Assembly: GCA_902825995.1 (NCBI GenBank)
Contig: CADEDE010000009.1
Location: 1-58,713, forward strand
From: an uncultured Burkholderiales bacterium
Lineage (GTDB): Bacteria > Pseudomonadota > Gammaproteobacteria > Burkholderiales > Burkholderiaceae_C
Reading direction: 5' to 3'
DNA: 58,713 bases
The notes under the pieces are model-generated. The model made no database searches. It was given only the letters and a program-made list of their open reading frames with translations, and was not told the DNA's origin. Below, in pieces: positions 19,697 through 27,446 of this stretch. Every line of letters begins with the position of its first letter. Position 1 is the stretch's first letter. A program made the translations under genes and the position numbers.

Positions 19697-20088
19697 GCGG
19701 GGCCCGCCGGGTGGCCGATCAGGGCATCGCGGTCGCGCTGCAATTCGGCCAGGGTGGCCGCCAGCAGCGGCGGCTTGCCGCGCGCCTTGCGCCGCCAGGC
19801 CGCGGCCAGGCCGGCGCCCAGGGCCAGGCACAGCGCCGTGGCCCCACCCAGCACGAGCACACGCGGGCCGTCCCAGAACAGCAGCACCAGCAGCAGGGTG
19901 GTCAACACGATGCCCAGGCCCAGGAAGAACAGCGCGGCGGTGGCCAACAGCAGCAACTCGGCCACGCGCAGGCGCTCTTCTTCGAGCTCGGTGCCGGCCA
20001 GTTGCAGGCGCGTCTGGCCGATCTCGACCAGCGCGCCCAGTACCCCCCGCGCCGAGCCGAGCAAACCCCGCGGCATGGCCATGCTCAC
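19693..20088 (-). CDS. Phage holin-like family III (YqjE-type) membrane protein
   Basis: 131-residue protein with an N-terminal amphipathic helix (EIGQTRLQLAGTELEEERLR) and two transmembrane helices (LLLLATAALFFLGLGIVLTT and a Gly/Ala/Leu-rich second one), the pattern of the YqjE/holin superfamily III. Despite the family name there is no phage context. Start is uncertain among GTG 20088, ATG 20082 and ATG 20076. Its stop overlaps the YqjK start. Confidence 0.78.
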   Translation of the reverse strand: MSMAMPRGLLGSARGVLGALVEIGQTRLQLAGTELEEERLRVAELLLLATAALFFLGLGIVLTTLLLVLLFWDGPRVLVLGGATALCLALGAGLAAAWRRKARGKPPLLAATLAELQRDRDALIGHPAGPA

Positions 20089-20104
20089 GATTGCGGCGCC
20101 ACGA

Positions 20105-20425
20105 TCAGCGCCGCGTGATCAGCATGCCGATCAACAGGCCGGCGCCGGCGGCGATGCCCATCGCGGCATACGGATGCTCATGCACCGCATGGTCGGTGGC
20201 GCGGGCGGCACGCTTGGCATTGTCGATGGCGCTCAACTCCAGGCGCCGCAATTCGTCCTTGGCGTGGTGCAACTGGGTCTCGAATTTCTCGCGCGCGGCG
20301 AGAAACTGCTCGCTGCCCGTGCGCTCGGCCTTGGCCAGCAGGTGGTCGGCTTCGTCAACCATGTGCTTCAGGCTTTGCGCCAGCCGTTCACGGCTGTTGG
20401 TATCGCTGGTGGTGGTGGCATCCAT
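20105..20425 (-). CDS. DUF883 family protein (ElaB/YqjD type)
   Basis: 106-residue tail-anchored protein: a helical, charged cytosolic part (SLKHMVDEADHLLAKAERTG) followed by HPYAAMGIAAGAGLLIGMLI, the hallmark single C-terminal transmembrane helix with trailing Arg residues. ElaB/YqjD proteins of E. coli associate with ribosomes at the inner membrane in stationary phase (family knowledge). A strong AAGGAG ribosome-binding site precedes ATG 20425. First gene of the three-gene yqj-type operon. Confidence 0.88.
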   Translation of the reverse strand: MDATTTSDTNSRERLAQSLKHMVDEADHLLAKAERTGSEQFLAAREKFETQLHHAKDELRRLELSAIDNAKRAARATDHAVHEHPYAAMGIAAGAGLLIGMLITRR

Positions 20426-20608
20426 GGTGTGCTCCTTGCGAAAGTCGTTGTTGAACGGCCCATCGTAGGCAGTGCAGGCGCCGCCGCCTTGCGCACCGTC
20501 AACACACCGCCCGCTACGCGTATTTCTCCGGCCTTGCGCAGCATCAAAACCTGAGCCACCGTGCAGCTTAGAGTCGTCGTTTCCGCCACCTTTTCGCAGG
20601 AGAGCGCC

Positions 20609-21187
20609 ATGAGTCGCAACACCCCCCGCCGCCGCCGACCTGCCGCCGCGGCGGCCCTGCCGGCCGCAGCCAAGGGCGCGAGCGGCGTGATCGAGCCGAT
20701 CGAAGACCGCTGGCATCGCACACTGGACCTCACGCGCGCGATGCTCGGCGCCTCGCTCGGCACATCGCAGGCGTGGATGCGCGGTTGGGGCGACTGGCAG
20801 CAGGCCCAGGCGATCGTATTGCGCCACGCCGGCGAGCGCATCGACCAGATCGCCAGCCAGGCCGAGCGGGCGTCCGACTGGCCGGCGCTTTGGGCCGTGC
20901 AGGCGAGCCTGGCGGGCACGCAGTGGACACGGACGATGCAGGACTGTACGGAGTTGATCGACCAGGCGATGCAGATCGAAGCGCGCCTGGTCGAGCGCAG
21001 CCGTACCGACGCCGCCCGCTTGTCGCAGCACTGGCGCGGCAATTTCGATGGCGGCGAGGATCGCGACGTCGCCGACACGGTCGAGGCCAGCGCTCCGCTG
21101 GCCATGCTCGGTCAGGCCCAGACCCTGATGACCGAGATGTCGCGGCTGTGGACGCAGGCGGTTTACAACACTTCGCTGCCCGACTGA
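20609..21187 (+). CDS. Phasin-like hypothetical protein
   Basis: 192-residue soluble, mostly helical protein. A basic, Ala-rich N-terminus (SRNTPRRRRPAAAAALPAAA) precedes a long region of amphipathic helices (WQQAQAIVLRHAGERIDQIA, LTQWTR-like repeats) similar in style to phasins that coat polyhydroxyalkanoate granules. The resemblance is in composition and pattern only. ATG 20609 has a good AGGAGAG site; an upstream in-frame GTG-like start at 20561 would extend it but lacks one. It is divergent from the DUF883 operon and followed by the small-RNA locus. Confidence 0.55.
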   Translation: MSRNTPRRRRPAAAAALPAAAKGASGVIEPIEDRWHRTLDLTRAMLGASLGTSQAWMRGWGDWQQAQAIVLRHAGERIDQIASQAERASDWPALWAVQASLAGTQWTRTMQDCTELIDQAMQIEARLVERSRTDAARLSQHWRGNFDGGEDRDVADTVEASAPLAMLGQAQTLMTEMSRLWTQAVYNTSLPD

Positions 21188-21189
21188 GC

Positions 21190-21230
21190 AAAAAATAGGA
21201 AGCCCGCCACCCCTTCTCGAAGTGGCGGGC
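21190..21230 (-). terminator. Rho-independent terminator of the small RNA
   Basis: GCCCGCCAC (21202-21210) and GTGGCGGGC (21222-21230) form a perfect 9-bp stem with an 11-base loop. On the minus strand it is followed by TTCCTATTTTTT, so it terminates leftward transcription coming from about 21380. Confidence 0.85.
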
Positions 21231-21380
21231 CCGGTGAAGACCCCTGATCTGCCTTGCACAGCGAGAACAGTCTGAGGATGTCTTCATCCCTCCCGGTGTC
21301 GCGGACACCAGGACTTTCTCCACGACGTGGAGAACCTCATCAGCGCGTTGCGACTTTGGTTCGACCCACTCGCCGCTCAG
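21190..21380 (-). ncRNA. Probable structured small RNA, about 190 nt
   Basis: No protein-like ORF explains this stretch, but the minus strand has a promoter-like TATAGT at 21388-21393 and ends in a textbook terminator (21190-21230). Between them are nested perfect hairpins on the minus-strand transcript: TTCTCCAC-GTC-GTGGAGAA (21316-21334), CCTGGTGTC-CGC-GACACCGGG (21291-21312, one G.U pair), GGATG-AAGA-CATCC, and a long-range pairing of GAAGAC with GTCTTC. The -35 region is weak. It does not match 6S, tmRNA, SRP or RNase P RNA as far as can be judged by eye. Confidence 0.55.
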
Positions 21381-21506
21381 CAATTTCACTATAGGCGATG
21401 CAGCCTGCATTGCGTTGATCCTGCGCAAGGGTTTGGCGGGTGCCGGCGTGGCGACGATTGCGGTTTGTCAACGACGCTGTCGGCGTTGCGATGTCTGCTT
21501 GCATTC

Positions 21507-21965
21507 ATGAAGAACTGGCTGGTGGTGGCGAACGCGGCGCGCGCACGTGTGCTCGAAGAGAGTGATTCACGCGGCGGCAAGCGGCCCTCGTATGTCCATG
21601 TGGCGGACTTGGTGCATCCGCAAAGCCGGCAGAAGGGCTCAGCCTTGGCCAATGACCGGCCCGGGCATGTCGAAGGAATCGGCCATGGCCTGGGCAGCGC
21701 GTCTTATGTGCTACGCACCGATCCGCGCGAGCGCGAGCACGATCGCTTTGCACGCCAAGTTGCGCAATTGCTCAACGAGGGTATTGCTGCGCAGCGCTGC
21801 GCCGGCCTGGTGCTGGTGGCCAGCAGCCCCTTCCTCGGCCACTTGAAGGCCCACCTCGGCGAACAGGCGAAGAAGGCCGTCGTGCGCACGCTCGATGCCG
21901 ACTACACGGCGCTGGACGAGCGCGAGCTGGCTGAGCGGCTCGCCGACAACCCGGGAAACATATGA
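21507..21965 (+). CDS. Host attachment protein family (PF10116-type)
   Basis: 152-residue cytosolic protein. The N-terminus (MKNWLVVANAARARVLEES) and the later FARQVAQLL, LVLVASSPFLGHLKAHL and VVRTLDADYTALDERELAERL stretches are the marks of the family named after the Agrobacterium protein required for attachment to host cells. The fold resembles nucleotide/RNA-release factor-like domains and the biochemical role is unknown. ATG 21507 is chosen from the family N-terminus. In other bacteria the gene is found among stress genes, as here. Confidence 0.88.
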   Translation: MKNWLVVANAARARVLEESDSRGGKRPSYVHVADLVHPQSRQKGSALANDRPGHVEGIGHGLGSASYVLRTDPREREHDRFARQVAQLLNEGIAAQRCAGLVLVASSPFLGHLKAHLGEQAKKAVVRTLDADYTALDERELAERLADNPGNI

Positions 21966-22028
21966 AGCGCGAAATCGCGCTGTGGCGCGGGTTGGCGGGT
22001 GGCGAATCGACGCGATGAGGATCGGGCC

Positions 22029-22409
22029 ATGAAGCGACCCGTGCAGATCACGTTCCGCGACCTGGTGCCGCTGCCTTCGCTGGAGCCCGAGATCCGGCGC
22101 CGCGCCGACAAGCTCGACCAATGGACGCCCGACGTGATGAGCTGCCATGTCGTGGTCGAGGCGGCGGGCAACCGCCATCGCCAGGGCCATGAGTACACCG
22201 TGAAGCTCAGTGTGCGCGTGCCCGACGCCGAGATCACGGCCACCACGCACCATCACGACCAGGATATCCACCGCGCGGTGCATGGCGCCTTCGATGCCGT
22301 CGGTCGCCAGCTCGAAGACTACGCGCGCCAGCGCCGCGGGCAAGTCAAGCAGCATGAGCCGCCGGCCAAGCCAGCGCCAGCGGAATCCGACGCCGACACC
22401 GAGGCCTAG
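22029..22409 (+). CDS. HPF/RaiA-like ribosome-associated protein
   Basis: 126-residue protein matching the S30AE/HPF family, which binds the 30S subunit and helps inactivate ribosomes under stress. [20 protein letters not shown] begins the fold, followed by [20 protein letters not shown] and an [21 protein letters not shown] helix close to the family consensus. A Pro/Glu-rich tail ends the protein. ATG 22029 fits the family; the upstream in-frame start adds unrelated residues. A groEL-derived ORF starts 2 bases after its stop. Confidence 0.82.
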   Translation: MKRPVQITFRDLVPLPSLEPEIRRRADKLDQWTPDVMSCHVVVEAAGNRHRQGHEYTVKLSVRVPDAEITATTHHHDQDIHRAVHGAFDAVGRQLEDYARQRRGQVKQHEPPAKPAPAESDADTEA

Positions 22410-22411
22410 CG

Positions 22412-22843
22412 ATGGCCGCCAAAGTCTTCCTCTTCGGCGAGGCCGCGCGGCACAAGATCATCGCAGGCGTCAACACCCCGGCCGACGCGGTCGAGCTCGC
22501 CGACCCCTTGGAGCCTATGGGCGCGCAGATGGTGCGCGAGGCGGCCCTGCGCACCAGCGACAGGGCCGGCGACGGCACCACCACCGCGATGGTGCTGGCC
22601 CAGGCGATGGACAAGGTCGGCCGCGAAGGCGCGATCGGCATCGAAGAGGGCCTCGTGCCCGGCGCTGCCGGCGGCGTCGCGCTGCTGCGCTGCCGGCCGT
22701 GCATTCGCCAAACCAGCCCGCGGGCTTCGCGCCCGACGATTATTGAAACCCTCGGAGATCGCCATGCTGAACCATTCCCTGACCGTCGGCGAGCTTTGCA
22801 CACGGACCACCGTGATTGCGCATCGCCAGATGGGTGTCAATGA
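22412..22843 (+). pseudogene. Miniaturised groEL remnant made of joined fragments
   Basis: A 143-codon ORF whose first 93 codons (22412-22690) read as four joined pieces of a 60-kDa chaperonin. Residues 1-27 match the GroEL N-terminus ([20 protein letters not shown]); residues 28-65 jump to [16 protein letters not shown] and the ATP-site [14 protein letters not shown]; residues 66-80 match [15 protein letters not shown]; residues 81-93 match the later VAGGGVALLR segment. About 33, 70 and over 220 residues of normal GroEL are missing between them, all in frame. After codon 93 similarity ends, and the ORF tail overlaps the CBS gene. It lacks the apical domain and cannot fold as a normal chaperonin. 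Confidence 0.78.
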
Positions 22844-23228
22844 AGCCGCGCGGCTGATGCGCGAGCAGCACGTCGGCTGCCTGGTCGTGGTCGATGAAAC
22901 CCTGGCCGGCCGACTGACGGTGGGCGTCCTGACCGATCGCGACATCGTCACCGCGGTGGTGGCGCGCGACCTGAACCCGGGTGTGGTGACCGTGGGCGAT
23001 GTGATGAGCGCCGACGTGGTGAGCGCGGGCGAAACCGACTCGGTGCTCGATGCGCTGGCGTCGATGCGCCAAAAGGGGGTGCGCCGTCTTCCCGTGACCG
23101 ACGCCAGGGGTGGGCTGCTCGGCCTGATCACGCTGGACGATGCGCTGGGCGTGATCTCGGAGCAATTGCACGGCCTGGTCGAGGCGATCGAAAGCGAACA
23201 ACAACAGGAGCGCCGGCGGCGCGCCTGA
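22764..23228 (+). CDS. CBS-domain protein
   Basis: 154-residue cytosolic protein made of a CBS pair: first repeat about residues 10-65 ([20 protein letters not shown], then [17 protein letters not shown]), second about 75-135 ([20 protein letters not shown], then [20 protein letters not shown]). Such stand-alone pairs bind adenosine nucleotides and act as energy or redox sensors. A GGAG site lies 7 bases before ATG 22764. It follows the groEL remnant and the HPF-like gene, in a stress-type cluster. Confidence 0.92.
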   Translation: MLNHSLTVGELCTRTTVIAHRQMGVNEAARLMREQHVGCLVVVDETLAGRLTVGVLTDRDIVTAVVARDLNPGVVTVGDVMSADVVSAGETDSVLDALASMRQKGVRRLPVTDARGGLLGLITLDDALGVISEQLHGLVEAIESEQQQERRRRA

Positions 23229-23234
23229 GCGCGA

Positions 23235-23720
23235 CTACGGTGCCGGACGACCCGGACCCTGCGTGCCCTGGGCGCGCGCCGACAGGTAGGCGTAGAGATC
23301 GACGATGTGGGCGTTGACGCGCGGCTCGCCTTCCCAGGCCGGCATCGCCAGTGCGCCGGCTTGGCGCTGCATGACCGATTCGACCAGAGCCTCGCGTGCC
23401 GCGCTCTCGCTGCCAGCTTGCGCTGCGGGGATATTCCAATCGTAGCGCCTGAGCACGAGGTTGATGAAGCGCCGCGAACCCATCTCGCCCACCCGGGGCC
23501 GCAAATCCGGGCCGCTGGCCGTGCCGGTGGCCGCGGATCCGTGGCAGCGCGCGCATTTGTCCTGGAAGACGCGCCAGCCGGTATAGACCGAGCCGGGCGG
23601 CTTGACCTGCGCTGCGAGTTCCTGCGCGGGCTGCAAGTTCTGCACCTCCACGGCGCAGCCGGCGAGCCACAGGGCCGAGGCCATGGCGGCGCCATACAGC
23701 AAGCCGCGGTGTATTGCCAT
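23235..23720 (-). CDS. c-type cytochrome lipoprotein
   Basis: 161-residue exported monohaem cytochrome. The signal peptide ends in a lipobox (LWLAGC, Cys about residue 22), so it should be lipid-anchored in the periplasm. The haem-binding CARCH motif (about residue 63) lies in VFQDKCARCHGSAATG, with a candidate axial Met in LAMPAWEG. The start ATG 23720 gives a normal lipoprotein signal. It likely takes part in periplasmic electron transfer; its partner is not apparent from the neighbours. Confidence 0.9.
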   Translation of the reverse strand: MAIHRGLLYGAAMASALWLAGCAVEVQNLQPAQELAAQVKPPGSVYTGWRVFQDKCARCHGSAATGTASGPDLRPRVGEMGSRRFINLVLRRYDWNIPAAQAGSESAAREALVESVMQRQAGALAMPAWEGEPRVNAHIVDLYAYLSARAQGTQGPGRPAP

Positions 23721-23908
23721 CTTCAGCCCCTTTGTCTTCAGCCTGTTCTGACATTCATTCTGGCCATCAGCCTTCGCTGCTGCCTTGCCCTGGATCAGAC
23801 CATGCACGGAATATGCACGACCGCATCGCGTGGAGCGACGCTTGAGGGGTCGATGCGGTTTCGCTTTCGAGTGACCAGGAACGACACCGCAACCAGCGGG
23901 GCCGTGCT

Positions 23909-24466
23909 TCACCAGTTGCGCAGGCGGCCGGTATCGAGGTGCACGAACTGCTCGCGCGGGTAGTAGCCGACGCCACCGACGCGCAGCGCCAGCGCCGCGT
24001 CGCGCAGGTCGGCCAGCGACACGCCGGGCAGGCGCACATCGATCGCACGGCCCTCCATGTGCAGGCTGTGCCGGGCCACGCCACCGCCGCGGCTTTCGCG
24101 CAAGCGCGCGTTGGTGGCCGGGCAGCGGTAGCCGGAGATGATCTCGAACGAGCCGGCGCTGCCGAGCAGTCGTTGCACGCCGTGCAACAAGTCGAATACG
24201 CGGGGCTCGATGCTGCCGATATCGCCGCTGTAGTGGTCGCGCAGGAAGCGGTTCAGGCGGCCCAGCGCCGCAGGGTCGAAGTGCTCGCCGACGGCATAGA
24301 CCAGATCGATCTTCTCGCCCGTGTGGGTATGCACCAGGGCCAGGCCGCGCACGCCCGCAGTCGAGGCGCGGGCGCGCGACGAGAGCATCGGCAGCGCGCC
24401 CGTCGCGGCCAGTTGAGCGCCGTGGCGCAGGAAGCGGCGGCGCTGGTTCGCGTGAGGGTCGGTCAT
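23909..24466 (-). CDS. DUF882/YcbK (MepK-like) murein hydrolase
   Basis: 185-residue exported protein with a Tat-type N-terminus (QRRRFLRHGAQLAATGALP). The zinc peptidase-like core has SGYRCPATNARLRE, HSLHMEGRAIDVRLPG and the final FVHLDTGRLRNW, the His/Asp set of DUF882 (peptidase M15-like). In E. coli the relative MepK cleaves 3-3 peptidoglycan crosslinks and sits next to the L,D-transpeptidase LdtD, exactly the pairing seen here, since an L,D-transpeptidase gene lies 56 bases upstream. ATG 24466 is set by the Tat signal. Confidence 0.88.
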   Translation of the reverse strand: MTDPHANQRRRFLRHGAQLAATGALPMLSSRARASTAGVRGLALVHTHTGEKIDLVYAVGEHFDPAALGRLNRFLRDHYSGDIGSIEPRVFDLLHGVQRLLGSAGSFEIISGYRCPATNARLRESRGGGVARHSLHMEGRAIDVRLPGVSLADLRDAALALRVGGVGYYPREQFVHLDTGRLRNW

Positions 24467-24522
24467 CGGGGTACCTTTGGGCTTCGCCCTCCGGTACTCG
24501 CCCTTGGGGCGGCCCGGCGGGC
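24467..24522 (+). repeat. Structured intergenic repeat, copy 2
   Basis: Fills the gap between the DUF882 start and the L,D-transpeptidase stop. It contains a GGGC-TTC-GCCC hairpin inside a GGTACC/GGTAC flank and ends with the conserved CTTGGGGCGGCCCGGCG. The C-run/G-run palindrome found in other copies is missing. Orientation is opposite to the flanking genes, as in copy 1. Confidence 0.6.
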
Positions 24523-26109
24523 TCATGGTCGGTCCTTGAAGGCGGCGCGGCTTTGCGAGTGCCGCTTCAACGCCGCATCGAGCCGGCGGTCATGCCCGTA
24601 AATATCGTCGAAGAAATATGTCCGACCGCCTTTGACGAGCGTGGTTCCGTAGGCGATCAGCACCGGCAGCGGCTCGGCCAGCCGCAGTATCGCCGATTCA
24701 CCCTTGCCCATGGCGTGACGAATGCGCTCCTCGGTCCACTGCGGCATGCCCTGCAGCACAAACTTCGCCAGCGCTACCGGGCGTTCGATGCGGATGCAGC
24801 CGTGGCTGAAATCGCGGCGGTCGCGCCCGAAGAGTTGCGTTGCCGGCGTGTGGTGCAGATAGATATTGGCGCGATTCGGGAAGACGAACTTGATGTCGCC
24901 GAGCGCATTGTTCGGCCCCGGCCGCTGGCGGATGCGCCACTGGCCGGCGAGCACGGCGTCGAGATTCGCCGCCGACAGCGTGCTGCTGACGCGGCCGTCG
25001 GGCGCCACGAACTCGAAACCCTGCTGGCCGAAATAGTCGGGGTCGCGCCGCAGCCGCGGCACGGTCTCGCTGCGAGCGATCGACGGCGGCACGTTCCAGT
25101 AGGGGCTGAACTCGATGAAGCGCATGGCCTCAATGAACATCGGTGTGCGCGTATCCATCGCCTTGCCGACGATGACCTTCATCGCCTCCAGCACGCGGAT
25201 GCGGCCGTCGCGCACTTCGTAGGCGCGCAGCACGAACTCCGGAATGTTGATCACGATCATGCGCGGCGCCTGCATCAGCGGGGTCCAGCGCAGGCGCTCC
25301 AGCGCCAGTTCGATCTGGCGCACGCGCGCCGCCGGGGTCACCTGTAGCTGGGCCCAGGTGGCCTGGCCGATCAGTCCGTCGGGGCTCAGGCCGTGGCGCT
25401 GCTGAAAGGCTGCGACGGCGTCGGCCAGCGGCCCTTCGTAGCGCGGCGGTATGGGTAGATCCGGCGCGAGGTCGCCCAAGGCCACCAGGCGTTGGGCCAA
25501 CCGCGCCAGGCCAGCGTAACTTTGGCCGGCCTCGAGTTGGCCCGGGGTTGCGCGCCGCGCACCCGGCAAGGCCGGCAGCGGTTCTTGCCAGGCCGGGTGC
25601 TCGGCCAGTTCACGGTAGCGAGCCAGCGCCTCGCGCAGGCGCTCATACAGCGGCAGGCGCGGCTGGGCTTCGCGCTCGGCCTCGAGCAGGCGCCGGTCGG
25701 CCAGCGCCGCGTGCAGCGTGGCCGCGGCGTCGAAATCATCGCGGCGTGGCGGGCTGAAGCCCTGCTGGAGCTGCCGCGGGTCGATGCGGCCGCCGTGCAA
25801 GTCCGACAGGTAGCGCTGCATCGCCGCGGTCAGCGCCGGCTCCAGTCGGGCCAGCGTGTCCGGCTCCGGCGGTAGGCCGCGCGCGGCCTGCGTAACGGCC
25901 TGCAGCAGCGCATCGGCGTCGTAGTCCCGCGGCTCCAGGCCGTGGCTCGCGGCAGCCGCGAGCAGCTCGACGGCCTGGCGGGCCTGGGGGCCGGGTCGCC
26001 CGGCGTCGAACCAGCGTGGCGCGTCGGCCGCTTTCACACTTGCGCTGTACAGGCCGAGCACGATCAGCGCAGTACCTACGAACCAGGTCAGTGCGCTTCT
26101 TGTCTGCAT
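24523..26109 (-). CDS. L,D-transpeptidase (YcbB/LdtD-type)
   Basis: 528-residue periplasmic enzyme that forms meso-DAP to meso-DAP (3-3) peptidoglycan crosslinks. A signal peptide or N-terminal anchor (LTWFVGTALIVLGLYSASVKA) is followed by a scaffold domain, a peptidoglycan-binding helix repeat (FQQRHGLSPDGLIGQATWAQ) and the YkuD catalytic domain, whose active-site motif is intact as DFSHGCIRIERP, with the preceding HHTPA. Length and domain order fit the LdtD/YcbB class. ATG 26109 is the only start that gives the signal peptide directly. Confidence 0.92.
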   Translation of the reverse strand: MQTRSALTWFVGTALIVLGLYSASVKAADAPRWFDAGRPGPQARQAVELLAAAASHGLEPRDYDADALLQAVTQAARGLPPEPDTLARLEPALTAAMQRYLSDLHGGRIDPRQLQQGFSPPRRDDFDAAATLHAALADRRLLEAEREAQPRLPLYERLREALARYRELAEHPAWQEPLPALPGARRATPGQLEAGQSYAGLARLAQRLVALGDLAPDLPIPPRYEGPLADAVAAFQQRHGLSPDGLIGQATWAQLQVTPAARVRQIELALERLRWTPLMQAPRMIVINIPEFVLRAYEVRDGRIRVLEAMKVIVGKAMDTRTPMFIEAMRFIEFSPYWNVPPSIARSETVPRLRRDPDYFGQQGFEFVAPDGRVSSTLSAANLDAVLAGQWRIRQRPGPNNALGDIKFVFPNRANIYLHHTPATQLFGRDRRDFSHGCIRIERPVALAKFVLQGMPQWTEERIRHAMGKGESAILRLAEPLPVLIAYGTTLVKGGRTYFFDDIYGHDRRLDAALKRHSQSRAAFKDRP

Positions 26110-26279
26110 CGGGGGATTGTCGGCGAGAGTGTCCAGCGCGCAGGCATCGAACCCGTGAATGGCGCCGACACCGGGTTGCGCGAACGCCCGATAGCGGGGC
26201 GGTGCGTGCCATGGGGTTGGTCGTCGGGATAAAGTCGGCCCCCTTGTCCAGCTTCGAACGCCCACGCCAGACTCCGACC

Positions 26280-27446
26280 ATGGCCCCACAGTCGCGCCAA
26301 CGCAGCCTGCGTGTGTTGCACCTCGAGGATTCGGAGGTCGATCACGAACTGGCCATCGCTCGCCTGCAAGTCGGGGGTCGCGCCGTGCAAACCCTGCGCG
26401 TCGAGACCGAGGCCGGGTTTCGTGCTGCGCTGGAGGAAGACTGGGATGCGATCCTGTCGGATTACAACCTGCCCGGCTTTTCCGGCCTGGCGGCGCTGGA
26501 GATTCTGAAGGCCAGCGGGCGCCTGCTGCCCTTCATCATCGTCTCGGGCGAGATCGGTGAGGAGACGGCCGTTCAGGCCATGCGCAACGGCGCCAACGAC
26601 TACCTGCTCAAGAGCAATCTGGCGCGCCTGGCGCCGGCGCTGGACCTGGCCATCGAGGCCAACGAGACGCGCCGCGCCCGCGTGGCTGCCGACCGCGAAC
26701 TGGCCGCCTCGCGCCGGCAGCTGTCGGCGCTGGCGCAGCATCTGCAAACCAGCGTCGAGCGCGAGCGTGCGGCGATCGCGCGCGAAATCCACGACGACGT
26801 CGGGGGTGCGCTCACGGCCCTGAACTTCGACCTGGCCTGGATCGCCCGCCACGCCCAGGCGCCGGCGATGCAGCAGAAGGTGCAGTCGGCGATCGAGATG
26901 GCCGCGCACGCCATCGAGGCCAGCCAGCGCGTGATGCACCACCTGCGCCCGGCGATCCTCGAGCAGGGCCTGGTGGCGGCGCTGCAATGGCTGGCGCAAC
27001 GCTTCGAGAAGCGCACCGGCATCGAATGCGGCTTTCGCACCACCGACGAGAACCTCGACTTGCCTCGCGGCATACCGCTGGTGGCCTACCGCGCGGTGCA
27101 GGAAGCGCTGACCAATGTGAGCAAACATGCGCAGGCGGGAAAGGTGTCGATCGACGTGTCGCTGGCCGGCGGCGTGTTGTCGATCGAGGTCAGCGACAAC
27201 GGCTGCGGCTTGACGGCCGAGGATCTGGCCAAGGCCAAGAGCTTCGGCATCCGCGGCCTGCGCGAGCGCGCCGACATGGTTGGCGGTTGGGTCGATTTCT
27301 CCACCAGCGGCGGCGGTACGACCCTGATCCTCTCGGTGCCGGTTGGCGCGCGCAGTGAGCCCGGCGCCGACAGCGGCTTCGGCGATCCTGGCCTGGATCG
27401 CGAACGCCACGATCCTTCCGCTTGGGGTATCCAATGGTCGAAGTGA
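26280..27446 (+). CDS. REC-HisKA_3 soluble histidine kinase (NarX/UhpB type)
   Basis: 388-residue cytosolic protein: an N-terminal receiver domain (about residues 8-130; acidic LEDSE, phospho-acceptor Asp in AILSDYNLPG), a coiled linker, a HisKA_3 dimerisation domain with the phosphorylated His in REIHDDVGGALTAL (about residue 180) and an HATPase domain with NVSKHAQ, SDNGCGL and GIRGLRERADMVGG. It therefore sits in the middle of a phosphorelay, receiving and passing on phosphate. It overlaps the downstream NarL-type regulator by 13 bases. Confidence 0.92.
   Translation: MAPQSRQRSLRVLHLEDSEVDHELAIARLQVGGRAVQTLRVETEAGFRAALEEDWDAILSDYNLPGFSGLAALEILKASGRLLPFIIVSGEIGEETAVQAMRNGANDYLLKSNLARLAPALDLAIEANETRRARVAADRELAASRRQLSALAQHLQTSVERERAAIAREIHDDVGGALTALNFDLAWIARHAQAPAMQQKVQSAIEMAAHAIEASQRVMHHLRPAILEQGLVAALQWLAQRFEKRTGIECGFRTTDENLDLPRGIPLVAYRAVQEALTNVSKHAQAGKVSIDVSLAGGVLSIEVSDNGCGLTAEDLAKAKSFGIRGLRERADMVGGWVDFSTSGGGTTLILSVPVGARSEPGADSGFGDPGLDRERHDPSAWGIQWSK

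Noticed and set aside
19693-20088. Holin-like protein as a sign of a prophage
   Set aside because: The protein is the YqjE-type member of a chromosomal DUF883-YqjE-YqjK operon; no phage structural, lysis or integrase genes are near.
21190-21380. 6S RNA, tmRNA, SRP RNA or RNase P RNA identity for the small-RNA candidate
   Set aside because: None of the conserved sequence blocks of these RNAs could be recognised, and the series of local hairpins does not resemble the long open rod of 6S RNA.
22412-22843. A functional GroEL or a new small chaperonin
   Set aside because: The apical and most intermediate-domain sequence is missing and the last 50 codons overlap the CBS gene out of frame; decay is the simpler reading, kept open as a finding.
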